Shown here: positions 7,933 to 14,967 of the stretch, piece by piece
Layout of the letters: every line of letters begins with the position of its first letter
Position numbering within the stretch: the first letter of the stretch is position 1
Assembly (NCBI GenBank): GCA_002314445.1
Contig: DCFX01000079.1
Location: 1-20,867, forward strand
DNA: 20,867 nucleotides
Reading direction: 5' to 3'
Origin: Treponema sp. UBA1793
GTDB lineage: Bacteria; Spirochaetota; Spirochaetia; Treponematales; Treponemataceae
Position numbers and translations under genes: made by a program
The notes under the pieces: generated by a model
Database searches by the model: none
What the model saw: only the letters and a program-made list of their open reading frames with translations
Told to the model about the DNA's origin: nothing

Positions 7933-7963
7933 ACTATACTGCATGGAGTAAACTCCAGTGCAA
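7933..7963 (-). promoter_or_regulatory. MerR-type long-spacer promoter of the ABC operon
   Basis: On the minus strand TTGCAC (7958-7963) and TATAGT (7933-7938) are 19 bp apart, longer than normal, and a perfect dyad TGGAGT-TT-ACTCCA (7944-7957) fills the spacer. MerR-family activators such as ZntR bind exactly this geometry, and their site also contains GGAGT/ACTCC arms. An alternative reading is a plain promoter with -10 TATAAT at 7923-7928, in which case the dyad would cover the -35 region and act as a repressor site. No regulator gene is adjacent. Confidence 0.5.
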
Positions 7964-8041
7964 GTGTTACGGGATTTTTTCCGTTAACAATATCTCCGGA
8001 ATACGTTTATCTGAATAAGGCATACAGAAACGGACAACCTG

Positions 8042-9457
8042 TCAGTTGCCCTGCATGCGCCGCAAATCATTCTGCAGAATGGAACTGTCGCTCACCCTGG
8101 TAAGCCCGTCCTGTATCAACAGCAGAGCGTCTTTTTTATTCCCTGCGTTGTACAAAGCCGCAGCCTTATTGTGTATTTCGACTGCATAGTTTCTGCGGTA
8201 CACATTCCTCTGGTTTACAAGCGTACTGCTGCCGGGGAGTTCCTGTAATCCCCTTTCAATCAGGGCAGAGGCATCAAGCCATGCTCCCGTATCCGCCGTC
8301 GCAGCGGCCGCTTTTGAATACGCATACGACAGCAGTTTTGTATAATTAGTACCTGAAAGTACGGATTTATTGTTTCTGATTGCGGCGGCGGCTGTTTCAA
8401 ACGGCTGTACGGACACGGCATAATTCAGGCTGTTGACAAGCACGGCATCATGCATTTCCGTATAGTCGGAGTCGTTGAGCTGCGGCCTGTACTTTTCAAG
8501 GACTGCAAACGCGTTGTCATACTCATGCCGGTTCATACCGTCGTTCAGGATATTTCCGACAGCGGCGGCAGCATATACACGGTACAGAGGCGCCTCTCCG
8601 AAAATTTCTTCCGCACGGGCTGTAAGTGCAAGTCCGTCTTCATTTTTTCCGGTTTCCGAATAATCAACAGCCGTATTATATACAGCCTGGCTGAGCGTCG
8701 TAAAAGATTCCGCAGAATTATCTTGAAGTTTCATTGCATCAACGGCAAGGCCTATCGTTTCATAATCGGCCTTCTGTTTCTGAAGGACAGACATTCTGTT
8801 GTTGTATATAAGCGATATGAGACGGCGGTCGTCTACCTGATGCCTGCCGGCATATTTTTTTGCGGGAACCGTCACATATTTTTTTTGTGCAGAGGAATTC
8901 CCCGAAAGCACTTTTTTTGCTCCCGGATCAAAACCGTACGGATTAGTCGTTTCTACATCAACGAAACGCCCGTCGACCTGCACTATGCAGAACGCGTGAA
9001 GCGGCGTTTCGACGGCAACAACGGGGATTCCTTCGCGCTTCATCATATACATAAACAGGATGTCCGACGAAACACAGTTGTATACACCGGACGTAAGTGC
9101 CGTAGTTACAAGCGTCTGCGTCTCGGAATACTGCGACAGAACTACAGCATACAGCTGATACAGCGTCTGCTCCGCCTTTCCGCTGTCCGTCGTCTCACTG
9201 CTGATACTGTCCGCAATCTGTCCGTACGCCCGGTCAAGCTGTGCAAGCAGCCCGGGAATTTCAGCATCTGCGGCACCGGAAGCAGCAAGTGCGGTATATG
9301 CAAATACATCGGATTTCATGATTTCCTGAGAAGAAGCTTCGCTGGTAATACGGGTATCTGCCGTAAACCGGATATCCTGTCCCGACACAGGGAGAGATAT
9401 AACCGCGGCAGGAAAACAAGCCAGTAAAATTTTACGAAACCAGAACGTCTTCATCAT
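8042..9457 (-). CDS. secreted transglutaminase-like cysteine protein with helical-repeat C-terminus
   Basis: This 471-residue protein starts with a signal peptide (KILLACFPAAVISLPVSG, cleavage probably before QD). Residues about 95-175 carry a transglutaminase-like catalytic pattern: Cys in VYNCVSSDILF, His in ETPLHAFCIV and an acidic third residue in FVDVETTN, followed by NPYGFD. The C-terminal half is alpha-helical and TPR-like (YRVYAAAAVGNI, AVEIHNKAAALYNAGNKKDALLLIQDGL). Bacterial relatives include proteases and peptide cross-linking or cleaving enzymes; the substrate is unknown. No Shine-Dalgarno sequence precedes the tandem ATG codons at 9457 and 9454, and a -10-like TATATT lies six bases upstream, so a leaderless transcript is possible. 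It is separated from the ABC operon by its own promoter region. Confidence 0.72.
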   Translation of the reverse strand: MMKTFWFRKILLACFPAAVISLPVSGQDIRFTADTRITSEASSQEIMKSDVFAYTALAASGAADAEIPGLLAQLDRAYGQIADSISSETTDSGKAEQTLYQLYAVVLSQYSETQTLVTTALTSGVYNCVSSDILFMYMMKREGIPVVAVETPLHAFCIVQVDGRFVDVETTNPYGFDPGAKKVLSGNSSAQKKYVTVPAKKYAGRHQVDDRRLISLIYNNRMSVLQKQKADYETIGLAVDAMKLQDNSAESFTTLSQAVYNTAVDYSETGKNEDGLALTARAEEIFGEAPLYRVYAAAAVGNILNDGMNRHEYDNAFAVLEKYRPQLNDSDYTEMHDAVLVNSLNYAVSVQPFETAAAAIRNNKSVLSGTNYTKLLSYAYSKAAAATADTGAWLDASALIERGLQELPGSSTLVNQRNVYRRNYAVEIHNKAAALYNAGNKKDALLLIQDGLTRVSDSSILQNDLRRMQGN

Positions 9458-9463
9458 ACTGTT

Positions 9464-9492
9464 AATATACCAGCATACATCATAACAGTCAC
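9464..9492 (-). promoter_or_regulatory. extended -10 promoter, possibly giving a leaderless mRNA
   Basis: On the minus strand, GTGACT (9487-9492), a 17-bp spacer and TATATT (9464-9469), the latter preceded by TGG as an extended -10. The start point would fall at or next to the ATG at 9457. Confidence 0.4.
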
Positions 9493-9565
9493 CTTAATTT
9501 TTTCACCGGTTGTAATATCCGCCTGCCCGTCATGCTGTGCGGAGGCTGCAACATTAAAGCGATTA

Positions 9566-11470
9566 TTATGAATGCTCTGCAGTGAACGACAAATAGGCGT
9601 CTTCCGGCATCGGTCTGGCGAAATAATATCCCTGCATGTACGTCACTCCGTCTTTCTTAAGCATTTTCACCTGTTCCTCTGTTTCGACACCTTCCGCCAC
9701 GACACAGAGGCCGAGACGCCGAATCAGTTCTATACAGCTCTCAAGAAGAACAACAGCTTCCTTATTGTCAGCCTGAAAACAGGGCCACAGAAGACTTTTG
9801 TCTATTTTAATAAGATCGAAATGAGTCTGCACCATTTTTGCAAGATTGGAATACCCCGTGCCGAAATCATCCATGGAAAAAACACAGCCCATTGCACGAA
9901 GTTTATTCATATTTTTCAGCAGCATTTCACCGGCATTAACGGATGCAGTCTCCGTAATTTCAAGATTGATAAACCGGGGCTGTACGGCATACTTGTCCAT
10001 ACAGCCTCTCAGCAGCTCAGGCAACCCTTCATCAACTCCCTGAATGCCCGATATATTGACTTCTATATAGTCAATGCCGCAATCAGCAAGATGAGCACCC
10101 GAGGCAAACGCGCACACTTTATCAAACACAATCATACCGAGCTTTTTTATCATACCCTGCTTTTCGGCTATCGGTATAAACACTTCGGGAGAAATATACC
10201 CAAGAGTCGTCTTATCCTTCAGGCGGACAAGAGCCTCCGCAGAAGAAAATTTATTTTTTTCAGTGGAATAAATCGGCTGATAGTACACTTCAAAACCGTC
10301 ATTTTCAACCGCATGCTGCACAAGCATCTCAACAGCAGAATTACGTTTCATCTGGCCGACAATTTCATCAGTAATAATGAGAAGGCCGTCTTTCTGCCGG
10401 TATACCCCTTCGGAGCTCACATAATCAAGGATGGACATAACCTCGTCTGCGGTCTGGACATAGAGCGGTACCGCCAGAATACTCGTAAAGTAGTCCAGTG
10501 ATACGCTGATTCCGTTTTCATTTCTGTAACAGAGCGTACCGGTGCTGTTAGTAAGCAGGGCCGTATAAACTCCGCTGCTTCTGCAGAGTATGCTTATACT
10601 GTTTTCCTTTACGTGAAACGCTTCTTTTCCGGTAATATGCTGCCGTTGTTTAAAAACAGCACCAAGGATTCCCGATATATCCTTATATCCAAGAGATGTC
10701 TTGAGCAGTTTTTCATTTGAGAGCGTAAACGTTACAAGAAAAAATTCTCTTTTACTCTCGATATATTCAGCCAGCATAAGTTCAAATGCATAACTGTTCA
10801 TTACACCTGAAATTCCATAGTCATTGAATTCCCGGGGATTTTCAAATGACAGCAGCAGAAAAATAATCATGAGCATCAGGGCTATAGACGAAATGAGCGC
10901 AGCGGGATGAAGACGCTGATACAGTGCGAAACACCCCCAGAGAAATATGCCTGTAAGAATTGTCAGCCATGCTTTATTCTTGAACTGTGCACGATGCAGT
11001 ATAAGAAGTGTAATGACCCCTAAGATGTATACCGCAGCAGAAACGTACACAGTCATAGCCATAAGGCCGTATGAATATCTGCCGTCTGGAGCAATATAAT
11101 AATCAAGCTTTCCGAATACGACCATACTAAGGGCAGCAAAAAGCGGTACACTTTTTACAAGCTGCACAAGAACGGTATCCCGTCTCTGCCGGTGTGCTTT
11201 CGCATCAACGTACAGAAACAGAAAATAAATTGTAACATCAAGCGAACCGATAAAAAGCTGATGGCACAAGCGGTTAATCCATGGAGCAATCGTTTCAATA
11301 TGATAAATCGTATACAGAGTTGACAGTTCTGCAATAACATTAAAAAATGAAAAAACAAAAAAGAGTGTAAACAGTTTTGTCGATCTAAGCGGCAGACGTT
11401 TCCGCGTAAAATAAAAGAACAGCAATGTGATAATAACTGCTAATGAAACGATCGGCGTACGGTACTGCAT
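9566..11470 (-). CDS. membrane-bound cyclic-di-GMP phosphodiesterase (7TM, degenerate GGDEF, EAL)
   Basis: This 634-residue protein has about seven membrane helices in residues 1-210, similar to the N-terminal 7TM region of some sensor kinases. Residues about 215-360 resemble a GGDEF domain in layout but lack a recognisable GGDEF motif. The C-terminal EAL domain (about 375-634) keeps the catalytic set: E412-A-L, N472 (EVNISG), E504 (LEITETA), D534-D535 (MDDFGTGYSNL), K555/K558 (KIDKSL), E593 (AEGVETEEQ) and QGYYFARPM. It should hydrolyse cyclic di-GMP to pGpG at the inner membrane in response to an unknown signal. AGGGGG lies six bases before the ATG at 11470. It diverges from the WYL regulator, with 229 bp between them. 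Confidence 0.9.
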   Translation of the reverse strand: MQYRTPIVSLAVIITLLFFYFTRKRLPLRSTKLFTLFFVFSFFNVIAELSTLYTIYHIETIAPWINRLCHQLFIGSLDVTIYFLFLYVDAKAHRQRRDTVLVQLVKSVPLFAALSMVVFGKLDYYIAPDGRYSYGLMAMTVYVSAAVYILGVITLLILHRAQFKNKAWLTILTGIFLWGCFALYQRLHPAALISSIALMLMIIFLLLSFENPREFNDYGISGVMNSYAFELMLAEYIESKREFFLVTFTLSNEKLLKTSLGYKDISGILGAVFKQRQHITGKEAFHVKENSISILCRSSGVYTALLTNSTGTLCYRNENGISVSLDYFTSILAVPLYVQTADEVMSILDYVSSEGVYRQKDGLLIITDEIVGQMKRNSAVEMLVQHAVENDGFEVYYQPIYSTEKNKFSSAEALVRLKDKTTLGYISPEVFIPIAEKQGMIKKLGMIVFDKVCAFASGAHLADCGIDYIEVNISGIQGVDEGLPELLRGCMDKYAVQPRFINLEITETASVNAGEMLLKNMNKLRAMGCVFSMDDFGTGYSNLAKMVQTHFDLIKIDKSLLWPCFQADNKEAVVLLESCIELIRRLGLCVVAEGVETEEQVKMLKKDGVTYMQGYYFARPMPEDAYLSFTAEHS

Positions 11471-11687
11471 ATAAAACCCCCTGTCCTTTCAGTTTCATAC
11501 TCATCAATATGGTACTGCATTTTTCCAGCGAATACAGTCTCATCCGATGCACAGAGTACTTTCAGGGACATTTTCCGTATGTTTTCTCAGACTGTCTGCA
11601 GGCTTCTTAACAGAATTCATCGCATCGACAATTTCATGTGCAGCCTTCAGGAATGAACTAATGTTCTCTTTTTCTTCCTGAATGCGT

Positions 11688-11699
11688 TATACTTACCGT
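11688..11699 (+). promoter_or_regulatory. -10 box six bases before the regulator ATG
   Basis: TATACT at 11688-11693 is followed by six bases and the ATG at 11700. No Shine-Dalgarno sequence is seen. This arrangement matches the one at 9464 and suggests a leaderless transcript; no good -35 box was found. Confidence 0.4.
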
Positions 11700-12671
11700 A
11701 TGAAAACGGACCGCCTTCTTGCAATAACTTTTTACCTGATCAATCATGAGAAAACAAGCGCATCGGCTCTTGCCCGCCGCTTTGAAGTCTCCGTCCGTAC
11801 TATTCAGCGCGACATTGAATCGCTTTGTCTGGCAGGCATTCCCGTTGCGGCTGAATACGGCGCAGACGGCGGGTATGAAATACTGGATACGTTTCATCTT
11901 GAAAAACAGGCTGTTAACCAGACCGATTATCAGTATATCGTAACGGCGCTCCAGGCTCTTGTATCAGCGTCCGGCGACAGCAATGCAGCCTGTGTATTGG
12001 AAAAAGTACAGGCTGCGTCGGAAGTATATGCCGATACAAGTAAAAAAACAGTAACGGAAAACACACTCTCTCAGGAACCGGGAATACAGCTTGATTTGAG
12101 CATCGCCCTTGAAAATCCCGGAATAAGCAGCACCATTTCCATCATACGCGATGCAGTACGGAAAGGAATGCAGCTCGAATTCCTGTATACCAATTCCGCA
12201 AACGAAACAAAACTGCACACCGTCGATCCTGTATTCGCCGTTTTTAAATGGTATGCATGGTATCTCATCGCATGGTATGAATCGAAACAGGCATACTGCA
12301 TGTTCAAGCTTGTCCGGATGCAGAATATACATACGACTCATTCTCCCGTAACAAAAAAACACGATGCGGAAAAAGTACGGAAGGAACTCGACGAACAGGA
12401 AGATACCCGCCGGTACACTACGGTAAAACTGCGAGTGGATAAATCACTTAAAATAAAATGCCTTGAATATATGCACGGAACGGTTACGGAAGAATTCCCC
12501 GACGGCAGTTTTATTCTGACTACCCGGTTTCCGCAGGAAGAATATTACTGGTACAGCACGCTGCTCGGATTCGGAACAAAAGTCCGCGTGCTTGAACCGC
12601 CGGAACTTATCGAACGGATACAAAACGATTGTACGGCAATAGCAGCATTATATGAAAACAGCACAGACTGA
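11700..12671 (+). CDS. YafY-type HTH/WYL-domain transcriptional regulator
   Basis: The protein has 323 residues from the ATG at 11700; an in-frame ATG at 11682 lies upstream of the -10 box and is less likely. Residues 1-60 are a winged helix-turn-helix (ALARRFEVSVRTIQRDIESL) typical of YafY/YobV regulators. The WYL domain follows around residues 150-220, with KWYAWYLIAWYESKQAYCMFKLVRM, and a C-terminal WCX-like extension ends in LGFGTKVRVLEPPELIERI. WYL domains bind small ligands or nucleic acid. It lies 66 bp upstream of a GNAT gene, in the same direction, and is followed by DJ-1-like and GyrI-like genes, a combination often found next to this regulator type. It probably controls them. Confidence 0.85.
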   Translation: MKTDRLLAITFYLINHEKTSASALARRFEVSVRTIQRDIESLCLAGIPVAAEYGADGGYEILDTFHLEKQAVNQTDYQYIVTALQALVSASGDSNAACVLEKVQAASEVYADTSKKTVTENTLSQEPGIQLDLSIALENPGISSTISIIRDAVRKGMQLEFLYTNSANETKLHTVDPVFAVFKWYAWYLIAWYESKQAYCMFKLVRMQNIHTTHSPVTKKHDAEKVRKELDEQEDTRRYTTVKLRVDKSLKIKCLEYMHGTVTEEFPDGSFILTTRFPQEEYYWYSTLLGFGTKVRVLEPPELIERIQNDCTAIAALYENSTD

Positions 12672-12709
12672 ATTGTATGTATGACACACAGCTGTCGTAC
12701 ATTGCCTGA

Positions 12710-12728
12710 TATACTCTGTAATCAGAGT
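12710..12728 (+). promoter_or_regulatory. promoter with overlapping palindrome upstream of the GNAT gene
   Basis: TATACT (12710-12715), preceded by TGA as an extended -10, overlaps the perfect palindrome ACTCTG-TAAT-CAGAGT (12713-12728). The predicted start point falls in the loop, so a protein bound here would block transcription. The WYL regulator encoded just upstream is the obvious candidate. Confidence 0.45.
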
Positions 12729-12737
12729 GAGGTGTGT

Positions 12738-13343
12738 ATGAAAGATGTGTATACAGAATGTCCTGTTTTTGAAAACGGCCGGTTCATGCTCAGGCTTATT
12801 AAAGAAACAGATGCGGAAAAACTGCTTACAGTTTATTCCGACAGAAACGCAGTCCCGCTGTTTAACAGCGATAACTGCCACGGAGACGATTTTTACTACA
12901 GGACAATCGAAAGGATGAAACAGGCCGTTGCCTTCTGGGAAGAGTCCTGCCGCAGCAGATGGTTCGTGCGGTGGATAATCATTGACAAAACAACCGGAGA
13001 AGCGGCAGGAACAATTGAATTATTCCACCGGGACAGCAACGATTTCTTTACAGACTGCGGCCTGCTCAGGCTTGATCTCGGCAGTAAGTACGAAACGCAG
13101 GAAACTGCCGCTGAGATTATACAGCTGATTCTTGAACCGGCATACGAATTATTCGGCTGCCGCATGGTTGCAACAAAAGCAGTCCCGGCTGCGGTTGAAC
13201 GGCGGAAAGCCCTTGAAGGGGCAGGATTCCGCGGAACGGAACATCTTCTCCGCGGGCAGGACGGAACGGCATACGGCAGTTATTATTACCGGACAAAGGA
13301 AGTACGGCATCCATGCCGTACCGCTGACGCGGAGTCTTTATAG
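12738..13343 (+). CDS. GNAT-family N-acetyltransferase (RimJ/RimL-like)
   Basis: This 201-residue protein has the usual GNAT layout: N-terminal GRFMLRLIKETDAEKLLTVY, central beta strands around WIIIDKTTGEAAGTIELF, and C-terminal AVPAAVERRKALEGAGF, the acetyl-CoA fold ending. The acceptor substrate is unknown. GAGGTG lies just before the ATG at 12738; an in-frame ATG at 12681 gives an unlikely extension without a ribosome site. The last fifteen or so codons (from about 13303) lie inside a dispersed repeat, which supplies both the C-terminus and the stop codon; that TAG overlaps the GGAGG of the repeat. The natural end of the protein was probably near SYYYRTK. Confidence 0.8.
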   Translation: MKDVYTECPVFENGRFMLRLIKETDAEKLLTVYSDRNAVPLFNSDNCHGDDFYYRTIERMKQAVAFWEESCRSRWFVRWIIIDKTTGEAAGTIELFHRDSNDFFTDCGLLRLDLGSKYETQETAAEIIQLILEPAYELFGCRMVATKAVPAAVERRKALEGAGFRGTEHLLRGQDGTAYGSYYYRTKEVRHPCRTADAESL

Positions 13344-13346
13344 GAG
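13303..13346 (+). repeat. 44-bp palindromic repeat ending in a Shine-Dalgarno sequence, copy 1
   Basis: Begins with the palindrome TACGGCAT-CC-ATGCCGTA (13303-13320), then CCGC-TGAC-GCGG (13321-13332), then AGTCTTTATAGGAG. It is identical over 44 bases to 13418-13461. It overlaps the 3' end of the GNAT gene and provides its stop codon. Confidence 0.85.
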
Positions 13347-13350
13347 GTAT

Positions 13351-13378
13351 GCTAAAAATACATCCGTGTATTTTTAGC
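13351..13378 (+). repeat. 11-bp perfect hairpin in the repeat insert
   Basis: GCTAAAAATAC (13351-13361), loop ATCCGT, GTATTTTTAGC (13368-13378). A second hairpin, GTAGTTGT (13383-13390) with ACAACTAC (13406-13413), follows. Together they fill the 71 bases between the two 44-bp repeat copies; no gene is seen there. Confidence 0.75.
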
Positions 13379-13417
13379 AACTGTAGTTGTTCAAGCGCTG
13401 CTTTCACAACTACGATT

Positions 13418-13461
13418 TACGGCATCCATGCCGTACCGCTGACGCGGAGTCTTTATAGGAG
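13418..13461 (+). repeat. 44-bp palindromic repeat ending in a Shine-Dalgarno sequence, copy 2
   Basis: Perfect second copy of 13303-13346. Its terminal AGGAG (13457-13461) lies five bases before the ATG of the DJ-1-like gene and is clearly its ribosome binding site. Confidence 0.85.
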
Positions 13462-13466
13462 TGTAT

Positions 13467-14096
13467 ATGACAATTTTTTTATATGTGACAGATACGCTGG
13501 CAGACTGGGAAATCGCATTTCTGACTGCCGAACTGTATTCAAAACGATTCTTCGCCGATAAAAAAACGGACTGTAAAATCGTAAAAACAGGAATGACGGA
13601 TAAACCGGTAACAACGATGGGCGGCATGACAATTGTTCCCGACTGTACGGTTGATGATATTGTACTCAAAGACGACGATATGTTCGTTCTTCCCGGCGCA
13701 AATACCTGGCTTTCTCCCGTACATGACCGTATTCTTGAAATTGCCAGTAAACGGATACAGGCCGGCCAGCCCGTCGCAGCAATATGCGGAGCAACGGCAG
13801 GACTTGCACGGACAGGCGCGCTGAACGGCAGAAAGCACACAAGCAACGACGTTTTATTTTTGAAACAGGCTGTCCCGTCTTATACCGGTGAAACACTGTA
13901 TATGCAGGCTCCCGCCGTTTCGGACAGGAACCTCGTGACTGCGTCCGGACAGGCGCCCATCCAGTTCGCATATGAAATACTGAAACTGCTGCATGTATTC
14001 CGTCCGGATACACTTGAAGCGTGGAAAAATCTGTATCTAACGAACAAGCCGGAGTATTTTTACGGACTTATGCAGTCGCTGACCGCACAACAATGA
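13467..14096 (+). CDS. DJ-1/PfpI-family protein (class I glutamine amidotransferase-like)
   Basis: The protein has 209 residues from the ATG at 13467, which follows AGGAG at a spacing of five; a GTG at 13461 overlaps that site and was not chosen. The fold markers are MTIFLYVTDTLADWE with E15, LPGANTWL, and the nucleophile elbow AAICGATAGLA with C107. These fit the DJ-1/PfpI superfamily, near the YdeA-like branch. Members act as deglycases, hydratases, chaperones or stress proteins; which applies here cannot be read. The ribosome site comes from the upstream 44-bp repeat. It belongs to the group of genes following the WYL regulator. Confidence 0.85.
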   Translation: MTIFLYVTDTLADWEIAFLTAELYSKRFFADKKTDCKIVKTGMTDKPVTTMGGMTIVPDCTVDDIVLKDDDMFVLPGANTWLSPVHDRILEIASKRIQAGQPVAAICGATAGLARTGALNGRKHTSNDVLFLKQAVPSYTGETLYMQAPAVSDRNLVTASGQAPIQFAYEILKLLHVFRPDTLEAWKNLYLTNKPEYFYGLMQSLTAQQ

Positions 14097-14103
14097 AAAT
14101 GAC

Positions 14104-14132
14104 GTACCGCTAACGCGGAGTTTCTAAAGGAG
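14104..14132 (+). repeat. diverged third copy of the Shine-Dalgarno-bearing repeat
   Basis: GTACCGCTAACGCGGAGT followed by a T-rich stretch and AGGAGG matches the second half of the 44-bp repeat with a few changes, including G to A in the CCGC/GCGG loop. It starts eight bases after the DJ-1 stop and supplies the ribosome site of the GyrI-like gene at 14138. The first palindrome is missing. Confidence 0.7.
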
Positions 14133-14137
14133 GTTTT

Positions 14138-14785
14138 ATGTCAGACACATTTGATTTTAAGAAGGAATACAAAGACTTGTATCTTCCGCCGAAAAAACCG
14201 GTCATCATTGACGTACCGGAAATCACCTGCATTGCCGTCGACGGCAGCGGCAACCCCAACACTTCCGCCGCATACAAAAACGCAATGGAAGTCCTGTACG
14301 GACTTTCATATGCAATAAAGATGAGCAAAATGAACGGCACGCAGCCGGATGGTTATTTCGACTACGTCGTACCGCCGCTTGAAGGATTCTGGTCACTCGA
14401 TGACGGAGGATTCGATTACAACAGCCTCAGGATTATCGACAAGGATAAATTCATATGGACAAGTTTTATCCGTCAGCCTGATTTTGTAACGAATGATGTG
14501 TTTGAACGTGCAAAGACAGTTCTTGCAAAAAAGAAACCGGACGTTGATTTGTCTCACGCAAACCTGGTTACATTTACGGAAGGACTCTGCGTACAGATCA
14601 TGCACACCGGCCCGTACGACACGGAACCGGAAGATGTAAAATGCATGGATGACTTTGCCGCTGCAAACGGATACAGGCCGGACTTTACGGAAGAACGCCG
14701 TCATCATGAAATCTATCTCGGCGATCCGCGTAAGACGGCGCCGGAAAAGCTGCGGACTGTCATACGGCATCCTGTAAAAAAATAA
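14138..14785 (+). CDS. GyrI-like small-molecule-binding protein
   Basis: This 215-residue protein matches the stand-alone GyrI-like (AraC effector-binding-like) family. Markers are EITCIAVDGSGNPN near residue 30, the central EGFWSLDD segment, TFTEGLCVQIMHTGPYDTEPE with the conserved glutamate E148, and the C-terminal LGDPRKTAPEKLRTVIRHPV. Family members bind bulky hydrophobic compounds, and some hydrolyse them; others inhibit gyrase. The start at 14138 follows AAAGGAGG from the third repeat copy. The genes before it encode a WYL regulator, a GNAT and a DJ-1-like protein, so a ligand-sensing or detoxifying role in one regulon is a reasonable inference. Confidence 0.87.
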   Translation: MSDTFDFKKEYKDLYLPPKKPVIIDVPEITCIAVDGSGNPNTSAAYKNAMEVLYGLSYAIKMSKMNGTQPDGYFDYVVPPLEGFWSLDDGGFDYNSLRIIDKDKFIWTSFIRQPDFVTNDVFERAKTVLAKKKPDVDLSHANLVTFTEGLCVQIMHTGPYDTEPEDVKCMDDFAAANGYRPDFTEERRHHEIYLGDPRKTAPEKLRTVIRHPVKK

Positions 14786-14801
14786 ACCGATTATATATGA
14801 T

Positions 14802-14853
14802 AACCACTTACATTTGCAGAGTAACAAATCCGCAGATGCAGTGGTTTCTCTGC
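14802..14853 (+). other. crossed inverted repeats in the gap before the DUF6916 gene
   Basis: AACCACT (14802-14808) pairs with AGTGGTT (14840-14846), and GCAGAG (14816-14821) pairs with CTCTGC (14848-14853). The two stems cross, giving a possible pseudoknot; ATTTG/CAAAT (14812-14816/14825-14829) is a competing local hairpin. The stretch lies about 20 bases after the GyrI-like stop. Confidence 0.3.
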
Positions 14854-14967
14854 AGATACGGCCGATTTTCAGAAATTCCTGATTTAAAATAAAACTGTGT
14901 TACTATGATAGCATATATTGTAAACATCACCTCTGGTACAGAATAAAATAATAAGGAGTCAAAACTG

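Noticed and set aside
8450..9427. 325-codon plus-strand frame opposite the transglutaminase-like gene
   Set aside because: Arg- and Phe-rich translation without domain signs; the minus strand has a signal peptide and catalytic motifs.
9572..10501. 309-codon plus-strand frame opposite the EAL domain
   Set aside because: The opposite strand encodes a complete EAL domain, so this is a shadow frame.
11548..11680. Minus-strand stop-to-stop frame of about 43 codons between the EAL and WYL genes
   Set aside because: The composition looks protein-like, but there is no start codon with a ribosome site near its beginning, and it is too short to assign; it might be a gene remnant.
13303..13461. CRISPR array
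   Set aside because: There are only two identical repeats plus one diverged copy, with unequal spacing, hairpin-forming spacer and placement at gene junctions; no cas gene is seen.
13349..13561. Short plus-strand reading frame running through the repeat insert into the DJ-1 gene
   Set aside because: The GGAGG lies only one base before the ATG, too close to work; the sequence is made of hairpins and repeat, and its end overlaps the DJ-1 gene in another frame.
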